This document shows, in pieces, positions 54,961-64,000 of a stretch of 64,000 nucleotides of DNA. The notes beneath the pieces are model-generated. The model did no database searches. It saw only the letters and a program-made list of their open reading frames with translations, and was not told the origin of the DNA. The stretch covers positions 53,761,312-53,825,311 of the forward strand of contig NC_089851.1 of assembly GCF_036373705.1 (NCBI RefSeq), read 5' to 3'. Every line of letters starts with the position of its first letter. The first letter of the stretch is position 1. A program made the position numbers and the translations under genes. Source of the DNA: Amia ocellicauda. Taxonomy: Eukaryota; Chordata; Actinopteri; Amiiformes; Amiidae.

Positions 54961-55032
54961 GGGCTCGTCCGGGAGTTGAACCCGGGACCTCTCGCACCCA
55001 AAGCGAGAATCATACCCCTAGACCAACGAGCC
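54961..55032 (-). tRNA. tRNA-Pro (TGG)
   Basis: All stems pair; anticodon TGG in loop tttgggt with T33; T-loop ttcaact; discriminator C. Flanked on both sides by class A units. Confidence 0.85.
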
Positions 55033-55550
55033 AAGTTATCTGACAGTGTCACAGTTTCTGCTGGGCAAGCGCGTAACTGCTTTGGGGCAGACCGGGAGAC
55101 CTACGCTCACTGACTGATAGCATGGACTGTAGCGCTGACGTGTCTTTCCAGAATGGTAACGCCATCCCCAGTGAGACAGCACTGAGAGCATTGTTCAGCA
55201 GGCCCGCAAACAACTGAAAAGAATGCCTCTCCTTTGGTGCAGCTCAGGAGTACACGTTCAGCAAAGGTCTCCATAACAAGCCGGCAAACCACATTTCGTC
55301 CTCCTCCTCCTCAACAACACACTACATGTCCTCCTCCTCCTCCTCAACAACAACAACAACAACAACGAACTTGTAAAAAACACATTTTCTTTAAAGAAAA
55401 CAAAACACACAGATGACAGTCTGATTTCCCATCAGCTATACAGGCAACAGTATCTGAGGTCGATAGCCCTCCCTTGTGCAGAGGAGCCCAGAAGCCAGCC
55501 TTCAAGAGCAAACGAACAAACACTTCGGTGACTGCAAAGTGGGGCCAAGT

Positions 55551-55622
55551 GGGCTCATCCTGGAGTTGAACCCAGGGCCTCTCACACCCTCAGCAAGAAT
55601 CATACCCCTAGACCAACGAGCC
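55551..55622 (-). pseudogene. tRNA-Pro-like, class A
   Basis: Class A with G6-T67; second A member of the dimer series. Confidence 0.65.
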
Positions 55623-56128
55623 AAGTTAACGGAGGGTGTCGCAGTTTCTGCTGGGCAAGCGCGTAACTGCTTTGGGGCAGACCGGGAGACCTACGCTCAC
55701 TGACTGATAGCATGGACTGTAGCGCTGAAGTGTCTTTCCAGAACGGTAACCGTATCCCCAGTGAGACAGCACTGAGAGCATGGTTCAGCAGGCCCGCAAA
55801 CAACTGAAAAGAATGCCTCTCCTTTGGTGCAGCTCAGGAGTACACGTTCAGCAAAGGTCTCCATAACAAGCCGGCAAACCACATTTCGTCCTCCTCCTCC
55901 TCAACAACACACTACATGTCCTCCTCCTCCTCAACAACAACAACGAACTTGTAAAATACACATTTTCTTTAAAGAAAACAAAACACACAGATGACAGTCT
56001 GATTTCCCATCAGCTACACAGCCAACAGTATCTGAGGTTGAAAGACCTCCCTGGTGCAGAGGAGCCCAGAAGCCAAGCATCGAGAGAGAGCAAACGAATG
56101 CTTCAGAGAATGCAAAGCAGGGCCAAGC

Positions 56129-56200
56129 GGGCTCGTCCGGGAGTTGAACCCGGGACCTCTCGCACCCAAAGCGAGAATCATACCCCTAGACCAACGAGCC
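56129..56200 (-). tRNA. tRNA-Pro (TGG)
   Basis: Same gene sequence as the copy at 54961, exactly 1168 bp away; all stems intact. Confidence 0.85.
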
Positions 56201-56718
56201 AAGTTATCTGACAGTGTCACAGTTTCTGCTGGGCAAGCGCGTAACTGCTTTGGGGCAGACCGGGAGACCTACGCTCACTGACTGATAGCATGGACTGTAG
56301 CGCTGACGTGTCTTTCCAGAATGGTAACGCCATCCCCAGTGAGACAGCACTGAGAGCATTGTTCAGCAGGCCCGCAAACAACTGAAAAGAATGCCTCTCC
56401 TTTGGTGCAGCTCAGGAGTACACGTTCAGCAAAGGTCTCCATAACAAGCCGGCAAACCACATTTCGTCCTCCTCCTCCTCAACAACACACTACATGTCCT
56501 CCTCCTCCTCCTCAACAACAACAACAACAACAACGAACTTGTAAAAAACACATTTTCTTTAAAGAAAACAAAACACACAGATGACAGTCTGATTTCCCAT
56601 CAGCTATACAGGCAACAGTATCTGAGGTCGATAGCCCTCCCTTGTGCAGAGGAGCCCAGAAGCCAGCCTTCAAGAGCAAACGAACAAACACTTCGGTGAC
56701 TGCAAAGTGGGGCCAAGT

Positions 56719-56790
56719 GGGCTCATCCTGGAGTTGAACCCAGGGCCTCTCACACCCTCAGCAAGAATCATACCCCTAGACCAACGAGCC
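56719..56790 (-). pseudogene. tRNA-Pro-like, class A
   Basis: Class A with G6-T67; 1168 bp from the previous A member. Confidence 0.65.
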
Positions 56791-57314
56791 AAGTTAACGG
56801 AGGGTGTCGCAGTTTCTGCTGGGCAAGCGCGTAACTGCTTTGGGGCAGACCGGGAGACCTACGCTCACTGACTGATAGCATGGACTGTAGCGCTGAAGTG
56901 TCTTTCCAGAACGGTAACCGTATCCCCAGTGAGACAGCACTGAGAGCATGGTTCAGCAGGCCCGCAAACAACTGAAAAGAATGCCTCTCCTTTGGTGCAG
57001 CTCAGGAGTACACGTTCAGCAAAGGTCTCCATAACAAGCCGGCAAACCACATTTCGTCCTCCTCCTCCTCAACAACACACTACATGTCCTCCACCTCCTC
57101 CTCAACAACAACAACAACAACAACAACAACGAACTTGTAAAAAACACATTTTCTTTAAAGAAAACAAAACACACAGATGACAGTCTGATTTCCCATCAGC
57201 TATACGGGCAACAGTATCTGAGGTCGATAGCCCTCCCTTGTGCAGAGGAGCCCAGAAGCCAGCCTTCAAGAGCAAACGAACAAACACTTCGGTGACTGCA
57301 AAGTGGGGCCAAGT

Positions 57315-57386
57315 GGGCTCGTCCTGGAGTTGAACCCAGGGCCTCTCACACCCTCAGCAAGAATCATACCCCTAGACCAACGAGCC
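57315..57386 (-). pseudogene. tRNA-Pro-like, class A, canonical acceptor
   Basis: Like the copy at 52044, with an intact acceptor stem. The unit has a longer CAA tract (596-bp spacing). Confidence 0.65.
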
Positions 57387-57892
57387 AAGTTAACGGAGGG
57401 TGTCGCAGTTTCTGCTGGGCAAGCGCGTAACTGCTTTGGGGCAGACCGGGAGACCTACGCTCACTGACTGATAGCATGGACTGTAGCGCTGAAGTGTCTT
57501 TCCAGAACGGTAACCGTATCCCCAGTGAGACAGCACTGAGAGCATGGTTCAGCAGGCCCGCAAACAACTGAAAAGAATGCCTCTCCTTTGGTGCAGCTCA
57601 GGAGTACACGTTCAGCAAAGGTCTCCATAACAAGCCGGCAAACCACATTTCGTCCTCCTCCTCCTCAACAACACACTACATGTCCTCCTCCTCCTCAACA
57701 ACAACAACGAACTTGTAAAATACACATTTTCTTTAAAGAAAACAAAACACACAGATGACAGTCTGATTTCCCATCAGCTACACAGCCAACAGTATCTGAG
57801 GTTGAAAGACCTCCCTGGTGCAGAGGAGCCCAGAAGCCAAGCATCGAGAGAGAGCAAACGAATGCTTCAGAGAATGCAAAGCAGGGCCAAGC

Positions 57893-57964
57893 GGGCTCGT
57901 CCGGGAGTTGAACCCGGGACCTCTCGCACCCAAAGCGAGAATCATACCCCTAGACCAACGAGCC
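57893..57964 (-). tRNA. tRNA-Pro (TGG)
   Basis: Fully paired cloverleaf. Its 5' flank (minus strand) has the taacagacagtg version rather than the atctgacagtg version seen beside other TGG copies, so the unit appears recombinant. Confidence 0.85.
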
Positions 57965-58481
57965 AAGTTAACAGACAGTGTTGCAGTTTCTGCTGGGCAA
58001 GCGTGTAACTGCTTGGGGCAGACCGGGAGACCTACGCTCACTGACTGATAGCATGGACTGTAGCGCTGACGTGTCTTTCCAGAATGGTAACCGTATCCCC
58101 AGTGAGACAGCACTGAGAGCATGGTTCAGCAGGCCCGCAAACAACTGAAAAGAATGCCTCTCCTTTGGTGCAGCTCAGGTGTACAGGTTCAACAAAGGTC
58201 TCCATAACAAGCCGGCAAACCACATTTCGTCCTCCTCCTCCTCAACAACACACTACATGTCCTCCTCCTCCTCCTCAACAACAACAACAACAACAACGAA
58301 CTTGTAAAAAACACATTTTCTTTAAAGAAAACAAAACACACAGATGACAGTCTGATTTCCCATCAGCTATACAGGCAACAGTATCTGAGGTCGATAGCCC
58401 TCCCTTGTGCAGAGGAGCCCAGAAGCCAGCCTTCAAGAGCAAATGAACAAACACTTCGGTGACTGCAAAGTGGGGCCAAGT

Positions 58482-58553
58482 GGGCTCATCCTGGAGTTGA
58501 ACCCAGGGCCTCTCACACCCTCAGCAAGAATCATACCCCTAGACCAACGAGCC
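58482..58553 (-). pseudogene. tRNA-Pro-like, class A
   Basis: Class A with G6-T67. Confidence 0.65.
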
Positions 58554-59053
58554 AAGTTAACGGAGGGTGTCGCAGTTTCTGCTGGGCAAGCGCGTAACTG
58601 CTTTGGGGCAGACCGGGAGACCTACGCTCACTGACTGATAGCATGGACTGTAGCGCTGAAGTGTCTTTCCAGAACGGTAACCGTATCCCCAGTGAGACAG
58701 CACTGAGAGCATGGTTCAGCAGGCCCGCAAACAACTGAAAAGAATGCCTCTCCTTTGGTGCAGCTCAGGAGTACACGTTCAGCAAAGGTCTCCATAACAA
58801 GCCGGCAAACCACATTTCGTCCTCCTCCTCCTCAACAACACACTACATGTCCTCCTCAACAACAACAACGAACTTGTAAAATACACATTTTCTTTAAAGA
58901 AAACAAAACACACAGATGACAGTCTGATTTCCCATCAGCTACACAGCCAACAGTATCTGAGGTTGAAAGACCTCCCTGGTGCAGAGGAGCCCAGAAGCCA
59001 AGCATCGAGAGAGAGCAAACGAATGCTTCAGAGAATGCAAAGCAGGGCCAAGC

Positions 59054-59125
59054 GGGCTCGTCCGGGAGTTGAACCCGGGACCTCTCGCACCCAAAGCAAG
59101 AATCATACCCCTAGACCAACGAGCC
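59054..59125 (-). tRNA. tRNA-Pro (TGG), one wobble in anticodon stem
   Basis: The anticodon stem is cttgc/gcgag (one T-G pair) around tttgggt; other stems are intact. Confidence 0.75.
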
Positions 59126-59649
59126 AAGTTATCTGACAGTGTGACAGTTTCTGCTGGGCAAGCGCGTAACTGCTTTGGGGCAGACCGGGAGACCTACGCT
59201 CACTGACTGATAGCATGGACTGTAGCGCTGACGTGTCTTTCCAGAATGGTAACGCCATCCCCAGTGAGACAGCACTGAGAGCATGGTTCAGCAGGCCCGC
59301 AAACAACTGAAAAGAATGCCTCTCCTTTGGTGCAGCTCAGGAGTACACGTTCAGCAAAGGTCTCCATAACAAGCCGGCAAACCACATTTCGTCCTCCTCC
59401 TCCTCAACAACACACTACATGTCCTCCTCCTCCTCCTCAACAACAACAACAACAACAACAACAACGAACTTGTAAAAAACACATTTTCTTTAAAGAAAAC
59501 AAAACACACAGATGACAGTCTGATTTCCCATCAGCTATACGGGCAACAGTATCTGAGGTCGATAGCCCTCCCTTGTGCAGAGGAGCCCAGAAGCCAGCCT
59601 TCAAGGGCAAACGAACAAACACTTCGGTGACTGCAAAGTGGGGCCAAGT

Positions 59650-59721
59650 GGGCTCATCCTGGAGTTGAACCCAGGGCCTCTCACACCCTCAGCAAGAATC
59701 ATACCCCTAGACCAACGAGCC
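59650..59721 (-). pseudogene. tRNA-Pro-like, class A (start of second higher-order copy)
   Basis: Counterpart of the copy at 48615, 11,035 bp away. T-arm as in standard class A. Confidence 0.65.
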
Positions 59722-60189
59722 AAGTTAACAGACAGTGTCGCAGTTTCTGCTGGGCAAGCACGTAACTGCTTGGGGCAGACCGGGAGACCTACGCTCACTG
59801 ACTGATAGCATGGACTGTAGCGCTGAAGTGTCTTTCCAGAATGGTAACGCCATCCCCAGTGAGACAGCACTGAGAGCATGGTTCAGCAGGCCCGCAAACA
59901 ACTGAAAAGAATGCCTCTCCTTTGGTGCAGCTCAGGTGTACAGGTTCAACAAAGGTCTCCATAACAAGCCGGCAAACCACATTTCGTGCTCCTCCTCCTC
60001 CTCAACAACAACAACGAACTTGTAAAATACACATTTTCTTTAAAGAAAACAAAACACACAGATGAAAGTCTGATTTCCCATCACCTACACAGCCAACAGT
60101 ATCTGAGGTTGAAAGACCTCCCTGGTGCAAAGGAACCCAGAAGCCAACCGTCGAGAGAGAACGAACAAACAGTTCAGTGACTGCAAAGC

Positions 60190-60261
60190 GGGCTCGTCCG
60201 GGAGTTGAACCCGGGACCTCTCGCACCCTTCGCAAGAATCATACCCCTAGACCAACAAGCC
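60190..60261 (-). tRNA. tRNA-Pro-like with AGG triplet, altered loop
   Basis: Higher-order partner of 49155 with the same gaagggt loop and the same acceptor G-T pair. Confidence 0.5.
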
Positions 60262-60763
60262 AAGTTAACAGACAGTGTCGCAGTTTCTGCTGGGCAAGCG
60301 TGTAACTGCTTGGGGCAGACCGGGAGACCTACGCTCACTGACTGATAGCATGGACTGTAGCGCTGAAGTGTCTTTCCAGAACGGTAACCGTATCCCCAGT
60401 GAGACAGCACTGAGAGCATGGTTCAGCAGGCCCGCAAACAACTGAAAAGAATGCCTCTCCTTTGGTGCAGCTCAGGAGTACACGTTCAGCAAAGGTCTCC
60501 ATAACAAGCCGACAAACCACATTTCGTCCTCCTCCTCCTCAACAACACACTACATGTCCTCCTCCTCATCATCAACAATGAACTTGTAAAATACACATTT
60601 TCTTTAAAGAAAACAAAACACACAGATGACAGTCTGATTTCCCAGCAGCTATACAGGCAACAGTATCTGAGGTCGATAGCCCTCCCTTGTGCAGAGGAGC
60701 CCAGAAGCCAGCCTTCAAGAGCAAACGAACAAACACTTCGGTGACTGCAAAGCAGGGCCAAGT

Positions 60764-60835
60764 GGGCTTGTCCTGGAGTTGAACCCAGGGCCTCTCACAC
60801 CCTCAGCAAGAATCAAACCCCTAGACCAACAAGCC
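60764..60835 (-). pseudogene. tRNA-Pro-like, class A, compensated acceptor
   Basis: Higher-order partner of 49729, with the same T5-A68 pair. Confidence 0.65.
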
Positions 60836-61313
60836 AAGTTAACGGACAGTGTCGCAGTTTCTGCTGGGCAAGCGTGTAACTGCTTGGGGCAGACCGGGAG
60901 ACCTACGCTCACTGACTGATAGCATGGACTGTATCGCTGACGAGTCTTTCCAGAACGGTAACCCCATCCCCAGTGAGACAGCACTTAGAGCATGGTTCAG
61001 CAGGCCCGCAAACAACTGAAAAGAATGCCTCTCCTTTGGTGCAGCTCAGGTGTACAGGTTCAACAAAGGTCTCCATAACAAGCCGGCAAACCACATTTCG
61101 TGCTCCTCCTCCTCCTCAACAACAACAACGAACTTGTAAAATACACATTTTGTTTAAAGAAAACAAAACACACAGATGACAGTCTGATTTCCCATGACCT
61201 ACACAGCCAACAGTATCTGAGGTCTAAAGACCTCCGTGGTGCAAAGGAGCCCAGAAGCCAACCGTTGAGAGAGAACGAACGAACAGTTCAGTGACTGCAA
61301 AGCGGGGCCAAGC

Positions 61314-61385
61314 GGGCTCGTCCGGGAGTTGAACCCGGGACCTCTCGCACCCGAAGCGAGAATCATACCCCTAGACCAACGAGCC
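61314..61385 (-). tRNA. tRNA-Pro (CGG)
   Basis: Higher-order partner of 50279; cloverleaf without mismatch. Confidence 0.85.
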
Positions 61386-61898
61386 AAGTTAACAGACAGT
61401 GTCGCAGTTTCTGCTGGGCAAGCGTGTAACTGCTTGGGGCAGACCGGGAGACCTACGCTCACTGACTGATAGCATGGACTGTAGCGCTGAAGTGTCTTTC
61501 CAGAATGGTAACCGTATCCCCAGTGAGACAGCACTGAGAGCATGGTTCAGCAGGCCCGCAAACAACTGAAAAGAATGCCTCTCCTTTGGTGCAGCTCAGG
61601 TGTACAGGTTCAACAAAGGTCTCCATAACAAGCCGGCAAACCACATTTCGTCCTCCTCCTTTTTTAACAACACACTACATGTCCTCCTCCTCCTCAACAA
61701 CAACAACAACAACAACAACAACGAACTTGTAAAAAACACATTTTCTTAAAAGAAAACAAAACACACAGATGACAGTCTGATTTCCCAGCAGCTATACAGT
61801 CAACAGTATCTGAGGTCGATAGCCCTCCCTTGTGCAGAGGAGCCCAGAAGCCAGCCTTCAAGAGCAAACACTTCGGTGACTGCAAAGCGGGGCCAAGT

Positions 61899-61970
61899 GG
61901 GCTCGTCCTGGAGTTGAACCCAGGGCCTCTCGCACCCGAAGCGAGAATCATACCCCTAGACCAACGAGCC
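61899..61970 (-). tRNA. tRNA-Pro (CGG) with weakened T-arm
   Basis: Higher-order partner of the class A/B hybrid at 50864. Confidence 0.6.
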
Positions 61971-62486
61971 AAGTTAACAGACAGTGTCGCAGTTTCTTCT
62001 GGGCAAGCGTGTAACTGCTTGGGGCAGACCGGGAGACCTACGCTCACTGACTGATAGCATGGACTGTAGCGCTGAAGTGTCTTTCCAGAATGGTAACCGT
62101 ATCCCCAGTGAGACAGCACTGAGAGCATGGTTCAGCAGGCCCGCAAACAACTGAAAAGAATGCCTCTCCTTTGGTGCAGCTCAGGTGTACAGGTTCAACA
62201 AAGGTCTCCATAACAAGCCGGCAAACCACATTTCGTCCTCCTCCTTTTTTAACAACACACTACATGTCCTCCTCCTCCTCAACAACAACAACAACAACAA
62301 CAACAACAACGAACTTGTAAAAAACACATTTTCTTTAAAGAAAACAAAACACACAGATGACAGTCTGATTTCCCAGCAGCTATACAGTTAACAGTATCTG
62401 AGGTCGATAGCCCTCCCTTGTGCAGAGGAGCCCAGAAGCCAGCCTTCAAGAGCAAACACTTCGGTGACTGCAAAGCGGGGCCAAGT

Positions 62487-62558
62487 GGGCTCATCCTGGA
62501 GTTGAACCCAGGGCCTCTCACACCCTCAGCAAGAATCAAACCCCTAGACCAACAAGCC
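62487..62558 (-). pseudogene. tRNA-Pro-like, class A
   Basis: Higher-order partner of 51452, with the same two acceptor G-T pairs. Confidence 0.65.
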
Positions 62559-63078
62559 AAGTTAACGGACAGTGTCGCAGTTTCTGCTGGGCAAGCGTGT
62601 AACTGCTTGGGGCAGACCGGGAGACCTACGCTCACTGACTGATAGCATGGACTGTAGCGCTGACGTGTCTTTCCAGAATGGTAACGCCATCCCCAGTGAG
62701 ACAGCACTGAGAGCATGGTTCAGCAGGCCCGCAAACAACTGAAAAGAATGCCTCTCCTTTGGTGCAGCTCAGGAGTACACGTTCAGCAAAGGTCTCCATA
62801 ACAAGCCGGCAAACCACATTTCGTCCTCCTCCTCCTCAACAACACACTACATGTCCTCCTCCTCCTCCTCAACAACAACAACAACAACAACAACGAACTT
62901 GTAAAAAACACATTTTCTTTAAAGAAAACAAAACACACAGATGACAGTCTGATTTCCCATCAGCTATACAGGCAACAGTATCTGAGGTCGATAGCCCTCC
63001 CTTGTGCAGAGGAGCCCAGAAGCCAGCCTTCAAGAGCAAACGAACAAACACTTCGGTGACTGCAAAGTGGGGCCAAGT

Positions 63079-63150
63079 GGGCTCGTCCTGGAGTTGAACC
63101 CAGGGCCTCTCACACCCTCAGCAAGAATCATACCCCTAGACCAACGAGCC
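63079..63150 (-). pseudogene. tRNA-Pro-like, class A, canonical acceptor
   Basis: Higher-order partner of 52044. Confidence 0.65.
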
Positions 63151-63650
63151 AAGTTAACGGAGGGTGTCGCAGTTTCTGCTGGGCAAGCGCGTAACTGCTT
63201 TGGGGCAGACCGGGAGACCTACGCTCACTGACTGATAGCATGGACTGTAGCGCTGACGTGTCTTTCCAGAATGGTAACGCCATCCCCAGTGAGACAGCAC
63301 TGAGAGCATGGTTCAGCAGGCCCGCAAACAACTGAAAAGAATGCCTCTCCTTTGGTGCAGCTCAGGAGTACACGTTCAGCAAAGGTCTCCATAACAAGCC
63401 GGCAAACCACATTTCGTCCTCCTCCTCCTCAACAACACACTACATGTCCTCCTCAACAACAACAACGAACTTGTAAAATACACATTTTCTTTAAAGAAAA
63501 CAAAACACACAGATGACAGTCTGATTTCCCATCAGCTACACAGCCAACAGTATCTGAGGTTGAAAGACCTCCCTGGTGCAGAGGAGCCCAGAAGCCAAGC
63601 ATCGAGAGAGAGCAAACGAATGCTTCAGAGAATGCAAAGCAGGGCCAAGC

Positions 63651-63722
63651 GGGCTCGTACGGGAGTTGAACCCGGGACCTCTCGCACCCAAAGCGAGAAT
63701 CATACCCCTAGACCAACGAGCC
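63651..63722 (-). tRNA. tRNA-Pro (TGG), one T-stem mismatch
   Basis: Higher-order partner of 52616, sharing the T65 change. Last tRNA copy in the window; the array continues beyond. Confidence 0.7.
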
Positions 63723-64000
63723 AAGTTATCTGACAGTGTCGCAGTTTCTGCTGGGCAAGCGCGTAACTGCTTTGGGGCAGACCGGGAGACCTACGCTCAC
63801 TGACTGATAGCATGGACTGTAGCGCTGACGTGTCTTTCCAGAATGGTAACGCCATCCCCAGTGAGACAGCACTGAGAGCATTGTTCAGCAGGCCCGCAAA
63901 CAACTGAAAAGAATGCCTCTCCTTTGGTGCAGCTCAGGAGTACACGTTCAGCAAAGGTCTCCATAACAAGCCGGCAAACCACATTTCGTCCTCCTCCTCC

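Larger units (their letters stand above)
48279..64000 (-). repeat. Tandem tRNA-Pro array, 540-596 bp units, 11,035-bp higher-order repeat
   Basis: Twenty-seven tRNA-Pro-derived sequences, all on the minus strand, start at 48615, 49155, 49729, 50279, 50864, 51452, 52044, 52616, 53203, 53793, 54383, 54961, 55551, 56129, 56719, 57315, 57893, 58482, 59054, 59650, 60190, 60764, 61314, 61899, 62487, 63079 and 63651. Each unit also has a (CTC)n-(CAA)n tract and an aaaacaaaacacacagatga segment. The spacing series 540, 574, 550, 585, 588, 592, 572 occurs twice, 11,035 bp (19 units) apart. The array runs past the window end. Class A copies share loop tgagggt instead of a proline anticodon; class B have ttTGGgt or ttCGGgt. 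Confidence 0.95.

Noticed and set aside
48566-64000. Repeated 60-145 residue frames across the array (MVCRLVMET..., MLSVLSHWG..., MQRSPEA...)
   Set aside because: These are chance frames through tRNA-Pro units and spacers. They repeat because the DNA repeats, and substitutions fall without regard to codon position.
48279-64000. CRISPR-like array
   Set aside because: Units of about 580 bp with near-identical spacers and tRNA folds in vertebrate DNA; no short repeats with unique spacers.

Overview
The window reads as nuclear DNA of a ray-finned fish. Tc1/mariner elements of fish-type families, small non-autonomous hAT elements, tRNA-derived SINEs, Tx1-clade LINEs and a Polinton/adintovirus-like fossil sit in AT-rich intergenic sequence. 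There is no prokaryotic gene organisation and no long intact host protein gene. The best host-derived coding sequence is an intronless, broken ARL13-like retrocopy at about 10.3-11.4 kb (minus strand). Two host exon-like segments (about 7.64-7.81 and 9.98-10.20 kb) and a four-exon small gene candidate (32.53-33.57 kb) rest on open frames and splice signals only.

Layout. 1-12.4 kb: a SINE with target duplications, two Tc1-like elements (the second nearly complete, with 205-bp inverted repeats), the ARL13 retrocopy and a hAT MITE. 12.4-19.9 kb: mostly non-coding, with one SINE. 19.9-26.5 kb: a hAT transposase remnant, then a long decayed Tx1-type LINE. 27.3-29.2 kb: a Tc1-like element split by a hAT MITE with a perfect 8-bp target duplication. 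29.7-30.1 kb: an LTR fossil with a tRNA-Ser-type primer site. 32.5-33.6 kb: the spliced gene candidate. 34.2-38.8 kb: the Polinton/adintovirus-like fossil (DNA polymerase B, packaging ATPase, two small virion-type genes). 38.8-41.1 kb: a minus-strand Tx1 LINE fragment with open ORF1 and endonuclease, fused to a tRNA-Leu-like sequence.

41.1-48.3 kb is a graveyard of mixed tRNA genes (Leu, Asp, Ser, Asn, Thr), invaded by another Tx1 LINE and by satellite repeats. From about 48.28 kb to the window end runs a tandem array of 540-596 bp units, each with one minus-strand tRNA-Pro-derived sequence: 27 in the window. Ten keep a proline anticodon (UGG or CGG), two have an AGG triplet in an altered loop, and fifteen share one altered anticodon loop. 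The array has a higher-order period of 11,035 bp (19 units), the second copy running off the window end. This array is the most striking structure here: a large, partly homogenised tRNA-Pro amplification in which most copies look unable to decode proline but keep the internal polymerase III promoter boxes.

No pathway links the genes. The window is best read as nested insertions beside an expanding tRNA array. All calls come from reading the sequence; no database search was made.
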